A DNA stretch of 64,000 nt from Xanthomonas sp. DAR 80977 (GCF_041240605.1 NZ_CP162487.1:4657001-4721000); one strand, 5' to 3'; numbered from the stretch's first letter, positions 25,315 through 34,370 are shown. Translations and numbers: made by a program. Notes: generated by a model not told the origin, from the sequence alone.

Positions 25315-25692
25315 ATGCCACCACGGCCTTTGGACTATCTGTACATCGCCGCCACGATCGCCTTCACCGTGTATGGCCAATTGATCCTGAAATGGCGGAT
25401 CGCCAAGCTGGGTCCGCTGCCCGCCGATGCGTTCGACAAACTCAAGTTTCTGGTGTCCTTGCTGTTCGACCCGGCGATCTTCTCCGGTTTCGCCGCAGCG
25501 TTCCTGGCCTCGCTGGCATGGATGGCGGCGATGACCCGTTTCGAACTCAGCCACGCCTATCCCTTCATGAGCCTGAATTTCGTCATCGTGCTATTGCTGA
25601 GCGGCTGGCTGCTCAGCGAACCGCTGACGCCGCAGCGCGTGGCAGGCGTTGCGTTGATCGTGGCAGGAACCGTCGTGGCCGCGCGTGGCTGA
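25315..25692 (+). CDS. SMR/EamA-like small membrane protein (putative lipid-sugar flippase)
   Basis: A 125-residue protein with four predicted helices and the EamA-type ending YPFMSLNFVIVLLLSGWLLSE. Proteins of this size in glycan operons (ArnE/ArnF-like) help flip polyprenyl-phosphate-linked sugars across the inner membrane. The operon has a GtrB/ArnC-like enzyme and two large polytopic proteins but no other flippase, so this is the best candidate. A drug exporter of the EmrE type is less likely in this context. It lies 85 bp after the acyltransferase and overlaps the next gene by 8 bases. Confidence 0.75.
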   Translation: MPPRPLDYLYIAATIAFTVYGQLILKWRIAKLGPLPADAFDKLKFLVSLLFDPAIFSGFAAAFLASLAWMAAMTRFELSHAYPFMSLNFVIVLLLSGWLLSEPLTPQRVAGVALIVAGTVVAARG

Positions 25693-27292
25693 GCCGCTCG
25701 CGCGTCCTTCCGTTGCCGAGTGGCGCCAGTGGCTGGGCGCATTGCTGGTCGTCCTGTTCTCGGTAGCGGCGTTGTGCGCCGCTTACTCGCCGCGCTGGGA
25801 AACCAACGACGATGTGGGCATGGCGATGCTGGCGCATGGTTACGGCATGGCCGCCGTCGGCTCGCCCAACCTGGTGTTCTCCAATGTGGTCTGGGGTTAC
25901 ATCGTGCGCCTGTTGCCCACGCCGGGTGGCATCGACGGCTATGCGCTTGCGACCTTCGCGGTGCTCGTCCTGGTCGGGACCACCCTGCTGTACTGCCTCA
26001 GGCGCCTCGGCACCGGCTGGATGCTGGCGATCAGCATTCTGGCGCTGGTGCTGGCACGCCCGGTGCTGCTTCCGCAGTTCACCGTCAACGCCGGGCTGCT
26101 GGCCGTGGCTGCCGTGGCCTGCCTGCGCCTCCACGCCCACACGGGGCGTATCCCGGCGCTGTGGCTGGGCGCGACGCTGATGTTCCTGAGCTGCCTGGTA
26201 CGCAGCCATGAATTCCTGCTGGTGATGCTGGTCGCCTTGCCGCTGCTGCCCTGGCGCTCCCTCGCGCAGGGGCGTGCGCCGCGCTGGGCCGCTGCAGCGC
26301 TGTGCATCGCGCTGCTCGCCGCCGCGCTGCTGGACCGGCAGGCGTACGCCACGCCGGCGTGGAAGGATTTCAACGACCTGAATCTGGTGCGCGCCGCATT
26401 CACCGATTTCGGCGCCGGCGACTATCTCAACACACGCCCCGACATCCTGGCGCGCCACGGCTATACGACGAACGACATCGACCTGCTGAGTCGATGGTTC
26501 TTCGCCGACCCGCGCATTGCCGATCCGACCGCGCTGAAAGCCATGCTGGCCGAAGCCGGCGCACTGCCGCTTCGCGAGAACGGGCTGGCCACCGGCTGGC
26601 AAGGCATCCGTGCGCTCTGGCATCCGAACTTGTTGCCGCTGCTGGTTGCCGCACTGCTGCTGGGCGTGCTGCTGCCGAGCCGCAAGGTCGCGCTTGCCTG
26701 GCTTCTCTGCGCCTCGGCCGTGTTCGTGCTGGGCCTGCTCGGCCGGCCGGGCGTCCTGCGCGTGTACGTGCCGCTGATCGCCTTGCTGACCATCGCGCCA
26801 TTGCTCTTCGTCGATGCAGGCCACAGCAGCAAGCGCCACGCGATCCTCGCCGTCGCGGCACTTGCGGCAGGGGCCAATGCGTGGCTCTCGGTCGCTGCAT
26901 GGCAGACCGTGCAGCATGCAGACGCACAGGCGCGCAGCGACCTGGCATCGCTTCCGCGCGGATCCATCGTGGTGTGGGGCGCCACCTTCCCCTTCGAAGC
27001 CGTCTACCGCCCCTTCAATGGCGCCGCCGAACGCGGCAGATACCGGCTGTACTCGCTGGGCGCCTTCACCCTGGTGCCGAACTCGGTCGCCAGGCGCGAG
27101 GACCAGGCAGGACGCGGATTCGTCCGCCTGCTGCAACAAGGCGACGGAGTGACAATCATCGCCAACGAGCAACGCCTGCAGTGGCTGGACCTGTATTGCG
27201 CGCAGCGCCTGCACGGCGAACCGGCACAATTGCAGGTATGGCGGGCCGGCGCACTGCTCGCCAGCCGCCACCGATGCATGGCGGCGAGGTGA
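25685..27292 (+). CDS. Polytopic membrane protein, putative glycosyltransferase
   Basis: A 535-residue integral membrane protein with about ten to eleven helices and a soluble C-terminal region of around 110 residues. The first periplasmic loop has SPRWETNDDVGMAML, an acidic motif in the position of GT-C catalytic residues. I do not recognise a named family. The start is GTG inside the end of the SMR-like gene. Together with the first gene of the operon, it could be one of two transferases adding lipid-linked sugars to a glycan outside the membrane. Confidence 0.65.
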   Translation: MAEPLARPSVAEWRQWLGALLVVLFSVAALCAAYSPRWETNDDVGMAMLAHGYGMAAVGSPNLVFSNVVWGYIVRLLPTPGGIDGYALATFAVLVLVGTTLLYCLRRLGTGWMLAISILALVLARPVLLPQFTVNAGLLAVAAVACLRLHAHTGRIPALWLGATLMFLSCLVRSHEFLLVMLVALPLLPWRSLAQGRAPRWAAAALCIALLAAALLDRQAYATPAWKDFNDLNLVRAAFTDFGAGDYLNTRPDILARHGYTTNDIDLLSRWFFADPRIADPTALKAMLAEAGALPLRENGLATGWQGIRALWHPNLLPLLVAALLLGVLLPSRKVALAWLLCASAVFVLGLLGRPGVLRVYVPLIALLTIAPLLFVDAGHSSKRHAILAVAALAAGANAWLSVAAWQTVQHADAQARSDLASLPRGSIVVWGATFPFEAVYRPFNGAAERGRYRLYSLGAFTLVPNSVARREDQAGRGFVRLLQQGDGVTIIANEQRLQWLDLYCAQRLHGEPAQLQVWRAGALLASRHRCMAAR

Positions 27293-27357
27293 ACGCCCAT
27301 GGCCGCCCCGATCCGCTTCGACCAGACGACTCTTCCAAGACTGTGGACACGCATCGA

Positions 27358-28494
27358 ATGAGCAACGATTCCATCCCCTTCAACTGGCCGCACATGACCG
27401 GGAAGGAGCTGTACTACATCGCCGAGTCGCATTTCAACGGCCGCCTCGCCGGCGATGGCCCATTCACCCGGCGCTGTCACGACTGGCTGCAGAGGCGTAC
27501 CGGCGCGCGCGCCTTGCTGACCCATTCCTGCACGGCGGCGCTGGAGATGGCCGCCCTGCTGCTGGACATCCAGCCGGGCGACGAAATCATCATGCCGTCG
27601 TACACCTTTGTCTCCACCGCCAACGCCTTCGTCCTGCGCGGCGGCATTCCGGTGTTCGTCGATATCCGCGAAGACACCTTGAACCTTGACGAGCGCCTGA
27701 TCGAGGCCGCCATCACCGCCCGCACCCGCGCCATCGTGCCGGTGCATTACGCCGGCGTTGCCTGCGAGATGGACGCCATCCTCGCCATCGCCGCACGCCA
27801 CGGCCTGAAGGTGATCGAAGATGCGGCGCAGGGCGTGATGGCCAGCTACAAGGGGCGCGCACTGGGCGCGATCGGCGACATCGGCGCCTACAGCTTCCAT
27901 GAAACCAAGAACGTGATCAGTGGGGAAGGCGGTGCGCTGCTGATGCGCGACGCCGCGCTGGCGCAGCGTGCGGAGATCGTTCGCGAGAAAGGCACCGACC
28001 GCAGCCGCTACTTCCGCGGCGAAGTGGACAAGTACACCTGGCAGGACGTCGGCTCCTCGTTCCTGCCGGGCGAGCTGACCGCCGCCTTCCTGTGGGCGCA
28101 GCTGGAAGAAGCCGAACGCATCACCCAGGATCGGCTGCGCAGCTGGGACCGCTATCACGCCGCGCTGGAAGCGCTGGAACGCAGCGGCAGCATCCGCCGC
28201 CCGATCGTCCCGGACGATTGCCAGCACAACGCGCACATGTATTACGTCCTGCTGCATCCGCAGGCCGATCGGCAGCGCGTGCTGGAAACGCTGCGCGCAG
28301 CGGGGATCGGATCGGTCTTCCACTACGTGCCCCTGCACGACTCGCCCGCCGGCAAGCGCTACGGCCGCGCCGAGGGCGAGCTGCCGATCACCCAGCGACA
28401 GTCCAAACGATTGCTGCGCCTGCCGCTGTGGACGGGGCTGAGCGAAGCCCAGCAGGACCGGGTGGTCGACGTATTCACGCGCGCGCTCGGCTGA
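27358..28494 (+). CDS. rffA: dTDP-4-amino-4,6-dideoxygalactose transaminase (WecE/RffA)
   Basis: A 378-residue PLP aminotransferase very close to E. coli WecE throughout, for example LLDIQPGDEIIMPSYTFVST, VPVHYAGVACEMDAI and the PLP-lysine block FHETKNVISGEGGA. It converts dTDP-4-keto-6-deoxyglucose to dTDP-4-amino-4,6-dideoxy-D-galactose (dTDP-Fuc4N) with glutamate. It gives the clearest clue to the glycan made here: a Fuc4N-type sugar that the acyltransferase, methyltransferase and perhaps WbqC then decorate. The enzymes making the dTDP-keto sugar (RmlA/RmlB) must be elsewhere. It begins 65 bp after the previous gene. Confidence 0.92.
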   Translation: MSNDSIPFNWPHMTGKELYYIAESHFNGRLAGDGPFTRRCHDWLQRRTGARALLTHSCTAALEMAALLLDIQPGDEIIMPSYTFVSTANAFVLRGGIPVFVDIREDTLNLDERLIEAAITARTRAIVPVHYAGVACEMDAILAIAARHGLKVIEDAAQGVMASYKGRALGAIGDIGAYSFHETKNVISGEGGALLMRDAALAQRAEIVREKGTDRSRYFRGEVDKYTWQDVGSSFLPGELTAAFLWAQLEEAERITQDRLRSWDRYHAALEALERSGSIRRPIVPDDCQHNAHMYYVLLHPQADRQRVLETLRAAGIGSVFHYVPLHDSPAGKRYGRAEGELPITQRQSKRLLRLPLWTGLSEAQQDRVVDVFTRALG

Positions 28495-28552
28495 CCCGCT
28501 CCGCACACGCGTCAACTCGCGGCCGCGGCCGCGCCTGACAACGGGAGTTCAC

Positions 28553-29473
28553 ATGGCGGCGCATTGGAAGAAACTGGGACTGGTCTTCAACGCGAGCGGC
28601 CAGGCCCCCTGGCTGCATGCCTATGCCGCGGTACCGATCGCCGAGCGCCTCGACCGCAGCGACCTTTATCGGATCTATTTCAGCAGCCGCGACGCGGCAA
28701 ATCGCAGTTTCACCTCCTACGTCATCGTCGACATCCGCCACCCTCAGCGCATCCTCGAGGCCGCCACCGCGCCAGTGCTGCAGCCTGGCGACCTGGGCGA
28801 GTTCGACGACAGCGGCGCGATGGCGACCTGGCTGGCGACGCACCGCGGCCGACGGTATCTGTACTACATCGGCTGGAACCTTGGGGTGACCGTGCCCTTC
28901 CGCAATTCGATCGGCCTGGCGATGGCAGCGGGAACCGAACAACCGTTCGCGCGTCACTTGCCCGGGCCGATCGTCGACCGCTCGGCCACCGAGCCGCATT
29001 TCTGCGCAAGCTGCTGCGTGATGCCCGGCGAGGATATGTGGCGCATGTGGTATCTGTCGTGCACCGGCTGGGAGCTGCATGACGGCAAGCCGAGGCATCG
29101 CTACCACCTCAAGTATGCCGAGTCCGACGATGGCATCGCCTGGCGCCGCAACGGCGATGTCGCGATCGACTATGCCGACGCCGGCGAATACGCCATCTCC
29201 CGCCCCTGCGTGATCCGCGATCCCGACCGCTGGCGCATGTGGTACTCGTATCGCGGCGAGGCCTACCGCATCGGCTACGCCGAATCCGCCGACGGCCTGC
29301 GCTGGCAGCGCCTGGACCACCTGGCGGGCATCGCGCCCTCCGCCGCGGGCTGGGATTCGCAGATGATCGAGTATCCCTTCGTGTTCGATCACGAGGGCGA
29401 ACGCTACATGCTCTACAACGGCAACGACTATGGCCGCAGCGGATTCGGCCTGGCGGTCATGGAGCGCGGTTAG
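28553..29473 (+). CDS. Five-bladed beta-propeller glycosidase-like protein
   Basis: A 306-residue protein with repeated blades containing W-R-M-W-Y (MWRMWYLSC, RWRMWYSYR) and AESDDGIAW/AESADGLRW motifs, the pattern of GH43/GH32/GH130-like propeller proteins. There is no signal peptide, so it works in the cytoplasm or is not a secreted hydrolase. Such proteins turn up in surface glycan clusters with no proven activity. It ends the operon, 58 bp after the aminotransferase, and has a GGGAG ribosome binding site. Catalytic acids cannot be assigned with confidence. Confidence 0.75.
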   Translation: MAAHWKKLGLVFNASGQAPWLHAYAAVPIAERLDRSDLYRIYFSSRDAANRSFTSYVIVDIRHPQRILEAATAPVLQPGDLGEFDDSGAMATWLATHRGRRYLYYIGWNLGVTVPFRNSIGLAMAAGTEQPFARHLPGPIVDRSATEPHFCASCCVMPGEDMWRMWYLSCTGWELHDGKPRHRYHLKYAESDDGIAWRRNGDVAIDYADAGEYAISRPCVIRDPDRWRMWYSYRGEAYRIGYAESADGLRWQRLDHLAGIAPSAAGWDSQMIEYPFVFDHEGERYMLYNGNDYGRSGFGLAVMERG

Positions 29474-29497
29474 GCACGCATCCACGCCGAAACCCGC

Positions 29498-30418
29498 TCA
29501 CTCGGGCCACTGCGCCAGCCGCTGCGGGGCGATGCCGACGCGGCGGCAGGCGCGCTGCGCGATGCCGTCATTGAGCGCGATGCGGAACAGCGGCGCCAGC
29601 CCCTGCAGCACCCGCGCCGAGGCCGCGGCCTGGACGCGTTGCAGGCGGCTGCGCTGCAGCATCGCGCCCGCCCATGGCGGCAGCAGCGCCGCGCCGGCGC
29701 CGAGGAACAGCTCGCGCGACAGGCCCGCCGCCGGCACCGGCAGGCGCAGGCCGGCCAGGACCTCGAGCACCTCGCGCGATCGCGCATCCATCTGCAGCTG
29801 CGGGCGCACCTGCGCGAAGTAGTCCAGCACCTCGCGCTCGGACCCCGGCACCGCCTGCGCGCCCAGCGCCTCGGCCACGCGCCGGCCCTCGGCGTAGTAG
29901 CGGTCGGCGATGGCGGTCGGCACCGCGCGGCAGTAGCGGCGATAGCCTTGCAGGAACCCGTAGGCCTCGGTGACGTGCACCCAGGTCAGCAGCGCCGGAT
30001 CGTCGGCGGCATAGGCGCGGCCGTCGGGCGTCTGGCCGCGGATCCGCGCGTGGATCGTGCGCACGCGCTGGATCTGGCGCTGCGCCTCGGCCGATGGCGC
30101 ATAGCTGGTGGCGGCGACGAACTGGGTGGTGCGGCGCAGGCGCCCGACCAGGTCCTGGCGGAAATTGGAATGGTCGTACACGCCGGCCAGCGCCAGCGGA
30201 TGCAGGGTCTGCAGCAGCAACGCACACAGGCCGCCGGAGAGCATGCCGGGGAACTCGGCATGGATGCGCCAGGTGACGCTGTCGGGGCCGAACAGGCCGG
30301 CATCGCCGGGCGGCCGGTCGTAGTCGATGCCGCCCTGGCCGCGCGGAAACACGTCCAGCACCCAGCGGCGGATGCGGGCGGCGGCAGGGGCGGTGAGCGT
30401 ACGCAGCATGGCGGTCAT
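29498..30418 (-). CDS. MpaB family oxygenase (DUF2236)
   Basis: A 306-residue protein of the DUF2236/latex-clearing-protein-like family. The typical GPDSVTWRIHAEFPGMLSGG and the histidine-rich LLLQTLHPLALAGVYDHSNF region (His residues that would bind haem b) are present, as is TWVHVTEAYGFLQGYRR. MpaB from Penicillium cleaves a prenyl chain oxidatively; bacterial homologues are mostly uncharacterised. The start was placed at MTAMLRTL; upstream sequence is not conserved-looking. It is convergent with the glycan operon, 24 bp from its end. Confidence 0.8.
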   Translation of the reverse strand: MTAMLRTLTAPAAARIRRWVLDVFPRGQGGIDYDRPPGDAGLFGPDSVTWRIHAEFPGMLSGGLCALLLQTLHPLALAGVYDHSNFRQDLVGRLRRTTQFVAATSYAPSAEAQRQIQRVRTIHARIRGQTPDGRAYAADDPALLTWVHVTEAYGFLQGYRRYCRAVPTAIADRYYAEGRRVAEALGAQAVPGSEREVLDYFAQVRPQLQMDARSREVLEVLAGLRLPVPAAGLSRELFLGAGAALLPPWAGAMLQRSRLQRVQAAASARVLQGLAPLFRIALNDGIAQRACRRVGIAPQRLAQWPE

Positions 30419-30665
30419 CGCGCCATGGTAGCGGGCGGCCTGCATGCGCCGCGCAAACCGCTGCGCGCGTGGTGGCGGGCAGGCGGGGGCACTGCCGGCA
30501 GGCGCCAGGCGGCCGAGCCGCCCCGGAAAGCGTGCGCAGGCCCCGCGTCGCGGCGCGGCCATGTGCGGATGCAGCATGCCAATCCCGGCCGTTGTGCTAG
30601 AAAGAAGCTGCTTCAAGATCGCCAACGACGTCGTCGTCCGTCATCGCATCTGCAAGGAGCCTGTC

Positions 30666-31283
30666 ATGATCGCTTTGTTCAAGGGGTTGGGGTTGTTGCT
30701 GGAGGACAACGCGCTGCATCAGCGCTCGTTCCCCGAACAGGTCGCGCACTGGCAGCACAAGAGCGAAGCGCAGCTGCGTTCGGAAGTGGACCTGCTGGCC
30801 CAGGCCAAGCAGCAATGGCTGGTGGCCTCGATCATCGGCTGGCAGGCGATCTCGCTGGTCATCCTCGGCGTCATCACCAACCAGCTGTGGCAGCACGACT
30901 ACCACCTGACCTTCTCGCGCATCGTCATCGTGGTCACGTCCTGGGTCGCGATCCTGTTCGTGATCTGGTTCATCGCCAACATGTTCGACCGCACCGCCGG
31001 CTTCGAGCGCTGGCTCACCGCCTTCAACAGCCGCGAGCGGCTGTCGGCCGATGCCGACACGGTGGAGTGCGTCGCCGACGCGCTGAACATGGCGCGCAAG
31101 TATCCGGAGATCCTCGAGTACAAGCGCGAGGTGGTGGCCAACCGCGAACTGCGCCACGAGGACATCCGCATCATGCGCGAGATGGGCCGCATCCGGCTGC
31201 ATGCCGAACTGGTCGCCGCCCTGACCCAGTTCGAAGGCCTGCCGCCCGGCGGCCAGAACGGCGTGTTCCGCGTCGCCGGCTGA
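30666..31283 (+). CDS. Hypothetical membrane protein with two TM helices
   Basis: A 205-residue protein of unknown function. Two transmembrane helices (about 51-72 and 84-106) are flanked by charged regions; the C-terminal part (about 118-190) is rich in Glu, Arg and Leu and likely forms a helical cytoplasmic domain (ILEYKREVVANRELRHEDIRIMREMGRIR). An AAGGAG ribosome binding site lies 7 bases before the ATG. The coding signal is strong, but I recognise no family. It is followed by a repeat array. Confidence 0.7.
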   Translation: MIALFKGLGLLLEDNALHQRSFPEQVAHWQHKSEAQLRSEVDLLAQAKQQWLVASIIGWQAISLVILGVITNQLWQHDYHLTFSRIVIVVTSWVAILFVIWFIANMFDRTAGFERWLTAFNSRERLSADADTVECVADALNMARKYPEILEYKREVVANRELRHEDIRIMREMGRIRLHAELVAALTQFEGLPPGGQNGVFRVAG

Positions 31284-31497
31284 GCCGGTCAGCGCGCACG
31301 ACCGGCAGCGCGCGCTGCCATCGGCGACGGTGCGGGGGCATCTCCGCACCGTCGCATTGCACACCGACGCCGCGGCGCGCCGCTGCACCCTTGAAGCAAG
31401 GTCCGGACGCACGCACTGCCGCGCTTTGCGGCATCGTTGCAGGAATGGTATCGACAGCGCCGCACGAAGCCACCCAGCGACCCGGCTCCGGAAGCGG
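31284..31497. other. Intergenic stretch before the repeat array
   Basis: No gene is supported between the small membrane protein and the repeats. It has a 10-bp near-palindrome GACGGTGCGGGGGCATCTCCGC followed by ACCGTC, which could act as a terminator for the upstream gene. Confidence 0.4.
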
Positions 31498-31864
31498 TCG
31501 GGACTGAAGTCCCTCCCACAGTGCCCCCAGACGGCTCGCCGCAAGTCCCCTTGTGGGAGCGACTTCAGTCGCGACGAACGGAGACGGGAGCCGCGGCAGT
31601 TCCGGCAACCTGTCGGGGCTGAAGCCCCTCCTACAGTGCACCCGGCAAGTCGGCCGCGAGCTTCCTGTAGGAGCGGCTTCAGCCGCGACGAACGGAGTCG
31701 GGAATCGTAACGGCTTCGGTGGGATGTCGGGACTGAAGTCCCTCCCACAGTGCACCCAGACAGGTCGCTGCAAATTCCCCTGTGGGAGCGACTTCAGTCG
31801 CGACGAGCGAAGCCAGCTACGCAACGGCTTCGGCGACCTATCGGTACTCAGCCCTGCATGCACG
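31498..31864. repeat. Three-unit, 115-bp-period array of palindromic REP-like elements
   Basis: TCGGGACTGAAGTCCCTCC-type elements recur at 31498, 31613 and 31727, with a decayed fourth (TCGGTACTCAGCCCT) at 31841. Each is followed about 50 bases later by an oppositely arranged GGAGCGACTTCAGTCGCGACG or GGAGCGGCTTCAGCCGCGACG element. Every element is itself a palindrome (GACTGAAGTC, GGCTGAAGCC). The middle unit has matching compensatory changes on both arms of its stem, which suggests selection for RNA or DNA structure. The fourth unit runs into the 3' end of the lipoprotein gene. Related single elements lie at 53.6 and 55.8 kb. Confidence 0.9.
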
Positions 31865-32252
31865 GCTGCGGCGCGGCCGGTGTCTCGGGCGCGACGCACT
31901 GGCTGAAGTCGCGCGGCAGGCCGCCGACCTCGCGGCGCTGGCCGACCGGCAGGTCGAACTCCTGCAGCATGCGTGGCGCGCACGCCGCCGCCGGGCCGCT
32001 GCCGGCGGTCGCGCCAGGCGCCGCGCAGGCGGCGTATATCTGGTAGTGGCAGCGCCCGCTGCGGCTGTCGACGCAGCGGAACGTGGTCAGCCCGTCGCGG
32101 TAGGAGGTGCGGCTGAAGATCACCGCGCCCCCGCGCTCGCTGGCATGCACCACCGTCTCGCGGTGGGTGCTGGTGGACAGGTCGAGATTGGCGTGCCCCT
32201 GGCAGCCGACGAGGCTGAGCAGGCACGACCACAACGCGGAAAGCAGACGCAT
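31848..32252 (-). CDS. Small lipoprotein, unknown function
   Basis: A 134-residue predicted lipoprotein: MRLLSALWSCLLSLVGC is a short signal with lipobox LVGC at residues 14-17. Five more cysteines in the mature part could form disulphides in the periplasm. There is no recognised domain. It lies directly downstream of the LytTR regulator gene on the same strand (41 bp), so it may belong to that two-component operon. Its last few codons come from a decayed copy of the neighbouring repeat, meaning the C-terminus may have been set by repeat insertion. Confidence 0.65.
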   Translation of the reverse strand: MRLLSALWSCLLSLVGCQGHANLDLSTSTHRETVVHASERGGAVIFSRTSYRDGLTTFRCVDSRSGRCHYQIYAACAAPGATAGSGPAAACAPRMLQEFDLPVGQRREVGGLPRDFSQCVAPETPAAPQPCMQG

Positions 32253-32293
32253 GGCGAATTCCTTGTTCCAGTGCGGAGTGCGGGAGGCGGCGC

Positions 32294-33061
32294 TTACATG
32301 CCGCGGAACAGACTCATGTACGGCTGGCTGACGGTCAGCACTTCGTCGCGGTGGCGCAGCTTCATGCGGCCCTTGCCGGTGTCGTCGCGGACCACCGAGG
32401 CCACCGCCTTCAGGTTGACGATGGTGGAGCGGTGGATCTGCCGGAACGCGGCCGGGTCGAGCACGTCCAGCAGTTCGCGCAGCGGCGTGCGCAGCAGCGC
32501 TTCGCCATCGCGGGTCAGCACCGTGGTGTACTTGTTGTCGGCCTGGAAATAGACCACGTCGTCGAGCAGGATCAGCCGCGTCTCGCGGCCGCTGTTGGCG
32601 GTGATCCAGGCCAGCGGCGGCGGCGCGGCGGGCGATGGCGGGCGCTGCCCCAGGCGCTGCAGCAGCGCGTCCAGCACCGCCACGTCCGGGCCTTGCGCGG
32701 CGCGCGCCTGCAGCCGCTGCACGGTCGCCTGCAGGCGTTCGCGCACGATCGGCTTGAGCAGGTAGTCCACCGCGCCCTGCTCGAAGGCATCGATCGCGTA
32801 CTGGTCGTAGGCGGTGACGAACACCACCTGCGTGCGCGGGCTCACCTCGCCCAGCGCGCGCGCCACCTCGATGCCGCTCAGGCCGGGCATGCGGATGTCC
32901 AGGAACGCCACGTCCGGCTGGTGCTCGGCCAGGCGTTCCAGCGCGCTGGCGCCGTCCTCGCATTCGGCGACGATGCGCAGCTGCGGCCAGACCTCGCCGA
33001 GCAGCGCGACCAGCGCGCTGCGCAGCAGTTCCTCGTCTTCGGCGATGACCGCGTCAACCAT
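32294..33061 (-). CDS. LytTR family response regulator
   Basis: A 255-residue response regulator. The receiver domain (1-120) has acidic pocket AEDEE, phosphoacceptor Asp55 (FLDIRMPG) and Lys103 (LLKPI); the LytTR DNA-binding domain occupies about 150-250 (RLILLDDVVYFQADNKYT, FRQIHRSTIVNLKAV). It is the partner of the histidine kinase directly upstream, whose last codons overlap its start by 8 bases. LytTR regulators bind direct repeats about 10 bp apart. Targets are unknown; the lipoprotein gene downstream is a candidate. Confidence 0.93.
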   Translation of the reverse strand: MVDAVIAEDEELLRSALVALLGEVWPQLRIVAECEDGASALERLAEHQPDVAFLDIRMPGLSGIEVARALGEVSPRTQVVFVTAYDQYAIDAFEQGAVDYLLKPIVRERLQATVQRLQARAAQGPDVAVLDALLQRLGQRPPSPAAPPPLAWITANSGRETRLILLDDVVYFQADNKYTTVLTRDGEALLRTPLRELLDVLDPAAFRQIHRSTIVNLKAVASVVRDDTGKGRMKLRHRDEVLTVSQPYMSLFRGM

Positions 33062-34370
33062 GTCGCACTCCTGTCGGCAGCGGCGGCGGCACGGGCGGTT
33101 GCGGCGGACACGGCAAGGTGATCGTCGCGGCCACGCCGCTGGGGAAGTTGGACACGATCGCGAACGTGGCCGCGCCGGCGTAGGTCAGGCGCAGGCGTTC
33201 GCGCAGGTTCTTCAGGCCGATGCCGGTGCCGCTGGACTGGTTGTTGAAGCCCAGGCCGTCGTCGGCGACGGTGATGGTGACGTGGTCGTCGAACGCGCGC
33301 GCCAGGATCCAGACCGTGCCGCCGCCGGGCTTGGGCTCCAGGCCGTGCTTGATCGCGTTCTCGACCAGGGTCTGCAGCATCATCGACGGCAGCGCCAGCG
33401 TCTTCATCGCCTCCGGCACCTGCAGCTGCAGCTGTAGCCGCGCGCCCATGCGGATCTTGAGGATCTCCAGGTAGGCCTGGGTGCGCTCCAGCTCCTCGCC
33501 GAGCGAACTGAGCGCGTCCTCGGCGCTGGGCAGCGAGCGGCGCAGGTACTGGATCAGATAGCCGAGCATCAGGTCCGCGCGCGGCGGATCGGTGCGCGCC
33601 AGCACCTGCGCGCTGGCCAGCGTGTTGTACAGGAAGTGCGGTTCGACCTGCGCGTGCAGCAGGTTCAGCCGCGCCACGGTCAGTTCCTGGTCGGTGGCGG
33701 CCTGCTTGGCGGCGGCCTGCTCGTCGCGGCGCAGCTCGGCGACGCGGCGCGCCACCGCGCGGCTCAGCGCCTCGGCGTTCTCGTAGTTGCTGCCCTCGTC
33801 GACCGCGAACAGGTCGATCCAGGCGCTCGCGTCCGGTTCCAGCAGCAGGGTCAGGCTGCTGGTGCCGGCGCCGGGGGTCAGCGTCGCCAGCACCTGGTTG
33901 CGCTTGACCGCGAAGCGCGCGGCCAGGTTCCAGCGCGACGGCGGGCGGCCGTTGTACGGATCGATGCGGCGCACTTTCGCGCGCACCTGCAGGCTGTCGG
34001 CGGCGCTCTCGACCTCTTCCACCCGCGGCAGTTCGCGCACCGCCGCATCGACCAGCGCGAAGGCCTCGCGGGTGTCCAGCGGGATCTCGATCTGGCGGCG
34101 CTGGCGGCTGGACAGGGTGGCGCTGTCCAGCCGCCCGGCGATCAGCCAGACCCGGCGCAGGTGGGTGATGCCGGCGACCAGCGCCGACAGCATCAGCAGC
34201 ATCGCCAGCAGGCCGAAGAACCAGCCAGGCGGCTCCTCCATGCTGTAGAACAGGCCGCTCCAGACGAAGCCGGCGACGATCACGGCGGCCACCCAGGCGC
34301 ACAGCAGGCGGACGATCAGGGACACACTGGAAACCATGGCGGCGGGGATCGGTGACATGGCGGCGAGCAT
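33054..34370 (-). CDS. LytS/YehU-type sensor histidine kinase
   Basis: A 438-residue membrane kinase of the His_kinase family that pairs with LytTR regulators. Two transmembrane helices lie at about 16-40 and 50-68, with hardly any periplasmic loop, so it probably senses within the membrane or through the 80-200 cytoplasmic region. The phosphoacceptor is His245 (QVEPHFLYNTLA); the ATPase domain has LVENAIKHGLEP, DDGLGFNN and GIGLKNLRERL. Three in-frame ATGs fall within 34 bases without a good ribosome binding site, so the start is uncertain by up to 11 residues. Confidence 0.9.
   Translation of the reverse strand: MLAAMSPIPAAMVSSVSLIVRLLCAWVAAVIVAGFVWSGLFYSMEEPPGWFFGLLAMLLMLSALVAGITHLRRVWLIAGRLDSATLSSRQRRQIEIPLDTREAFALVDAAVRELPRVEEVESAADSLQVRAKVRRIDPYNGRPPSRWNLAARFAVKRNQVLATLTPGAGTSSLTLLLEPDASAWIDLFAVDEGSNYENAEALSRAVARRVAELRRDEQAAAKQAATDQELTVARLNLLHAQVEPHFLYNTLASAQVLARTDPPRADLMLGYLIQYLRRSLPSAEDALSSLGEELERTQAYLEILKIRMGARLQLQLQVPEAMKTLALPSMMLQTLVENAIKHGLEPKPGGGTVWILARAFDDHVTITVADDGLGFNNQSSGTGIGLKNLRERLRLTYAGAATFAIVSNFPSGVAATITLPCPPQPPVPPPLPTGVRHG

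Noticed and set aside
25315..25692. Small membrane protein as an EmrE-type multidrug exporter
   Set aside because: Its overlap with glycan genes and lack of a second SMR gene make an ArnE/ArnF-like role more likely, though not proven.
31498..31864. Repeat array as an insertion sequence or MITE with a transposase
   Set aside because: No transposase gene, terminal repeats or target duplication are visible; palindromic REP-like units explain it better.
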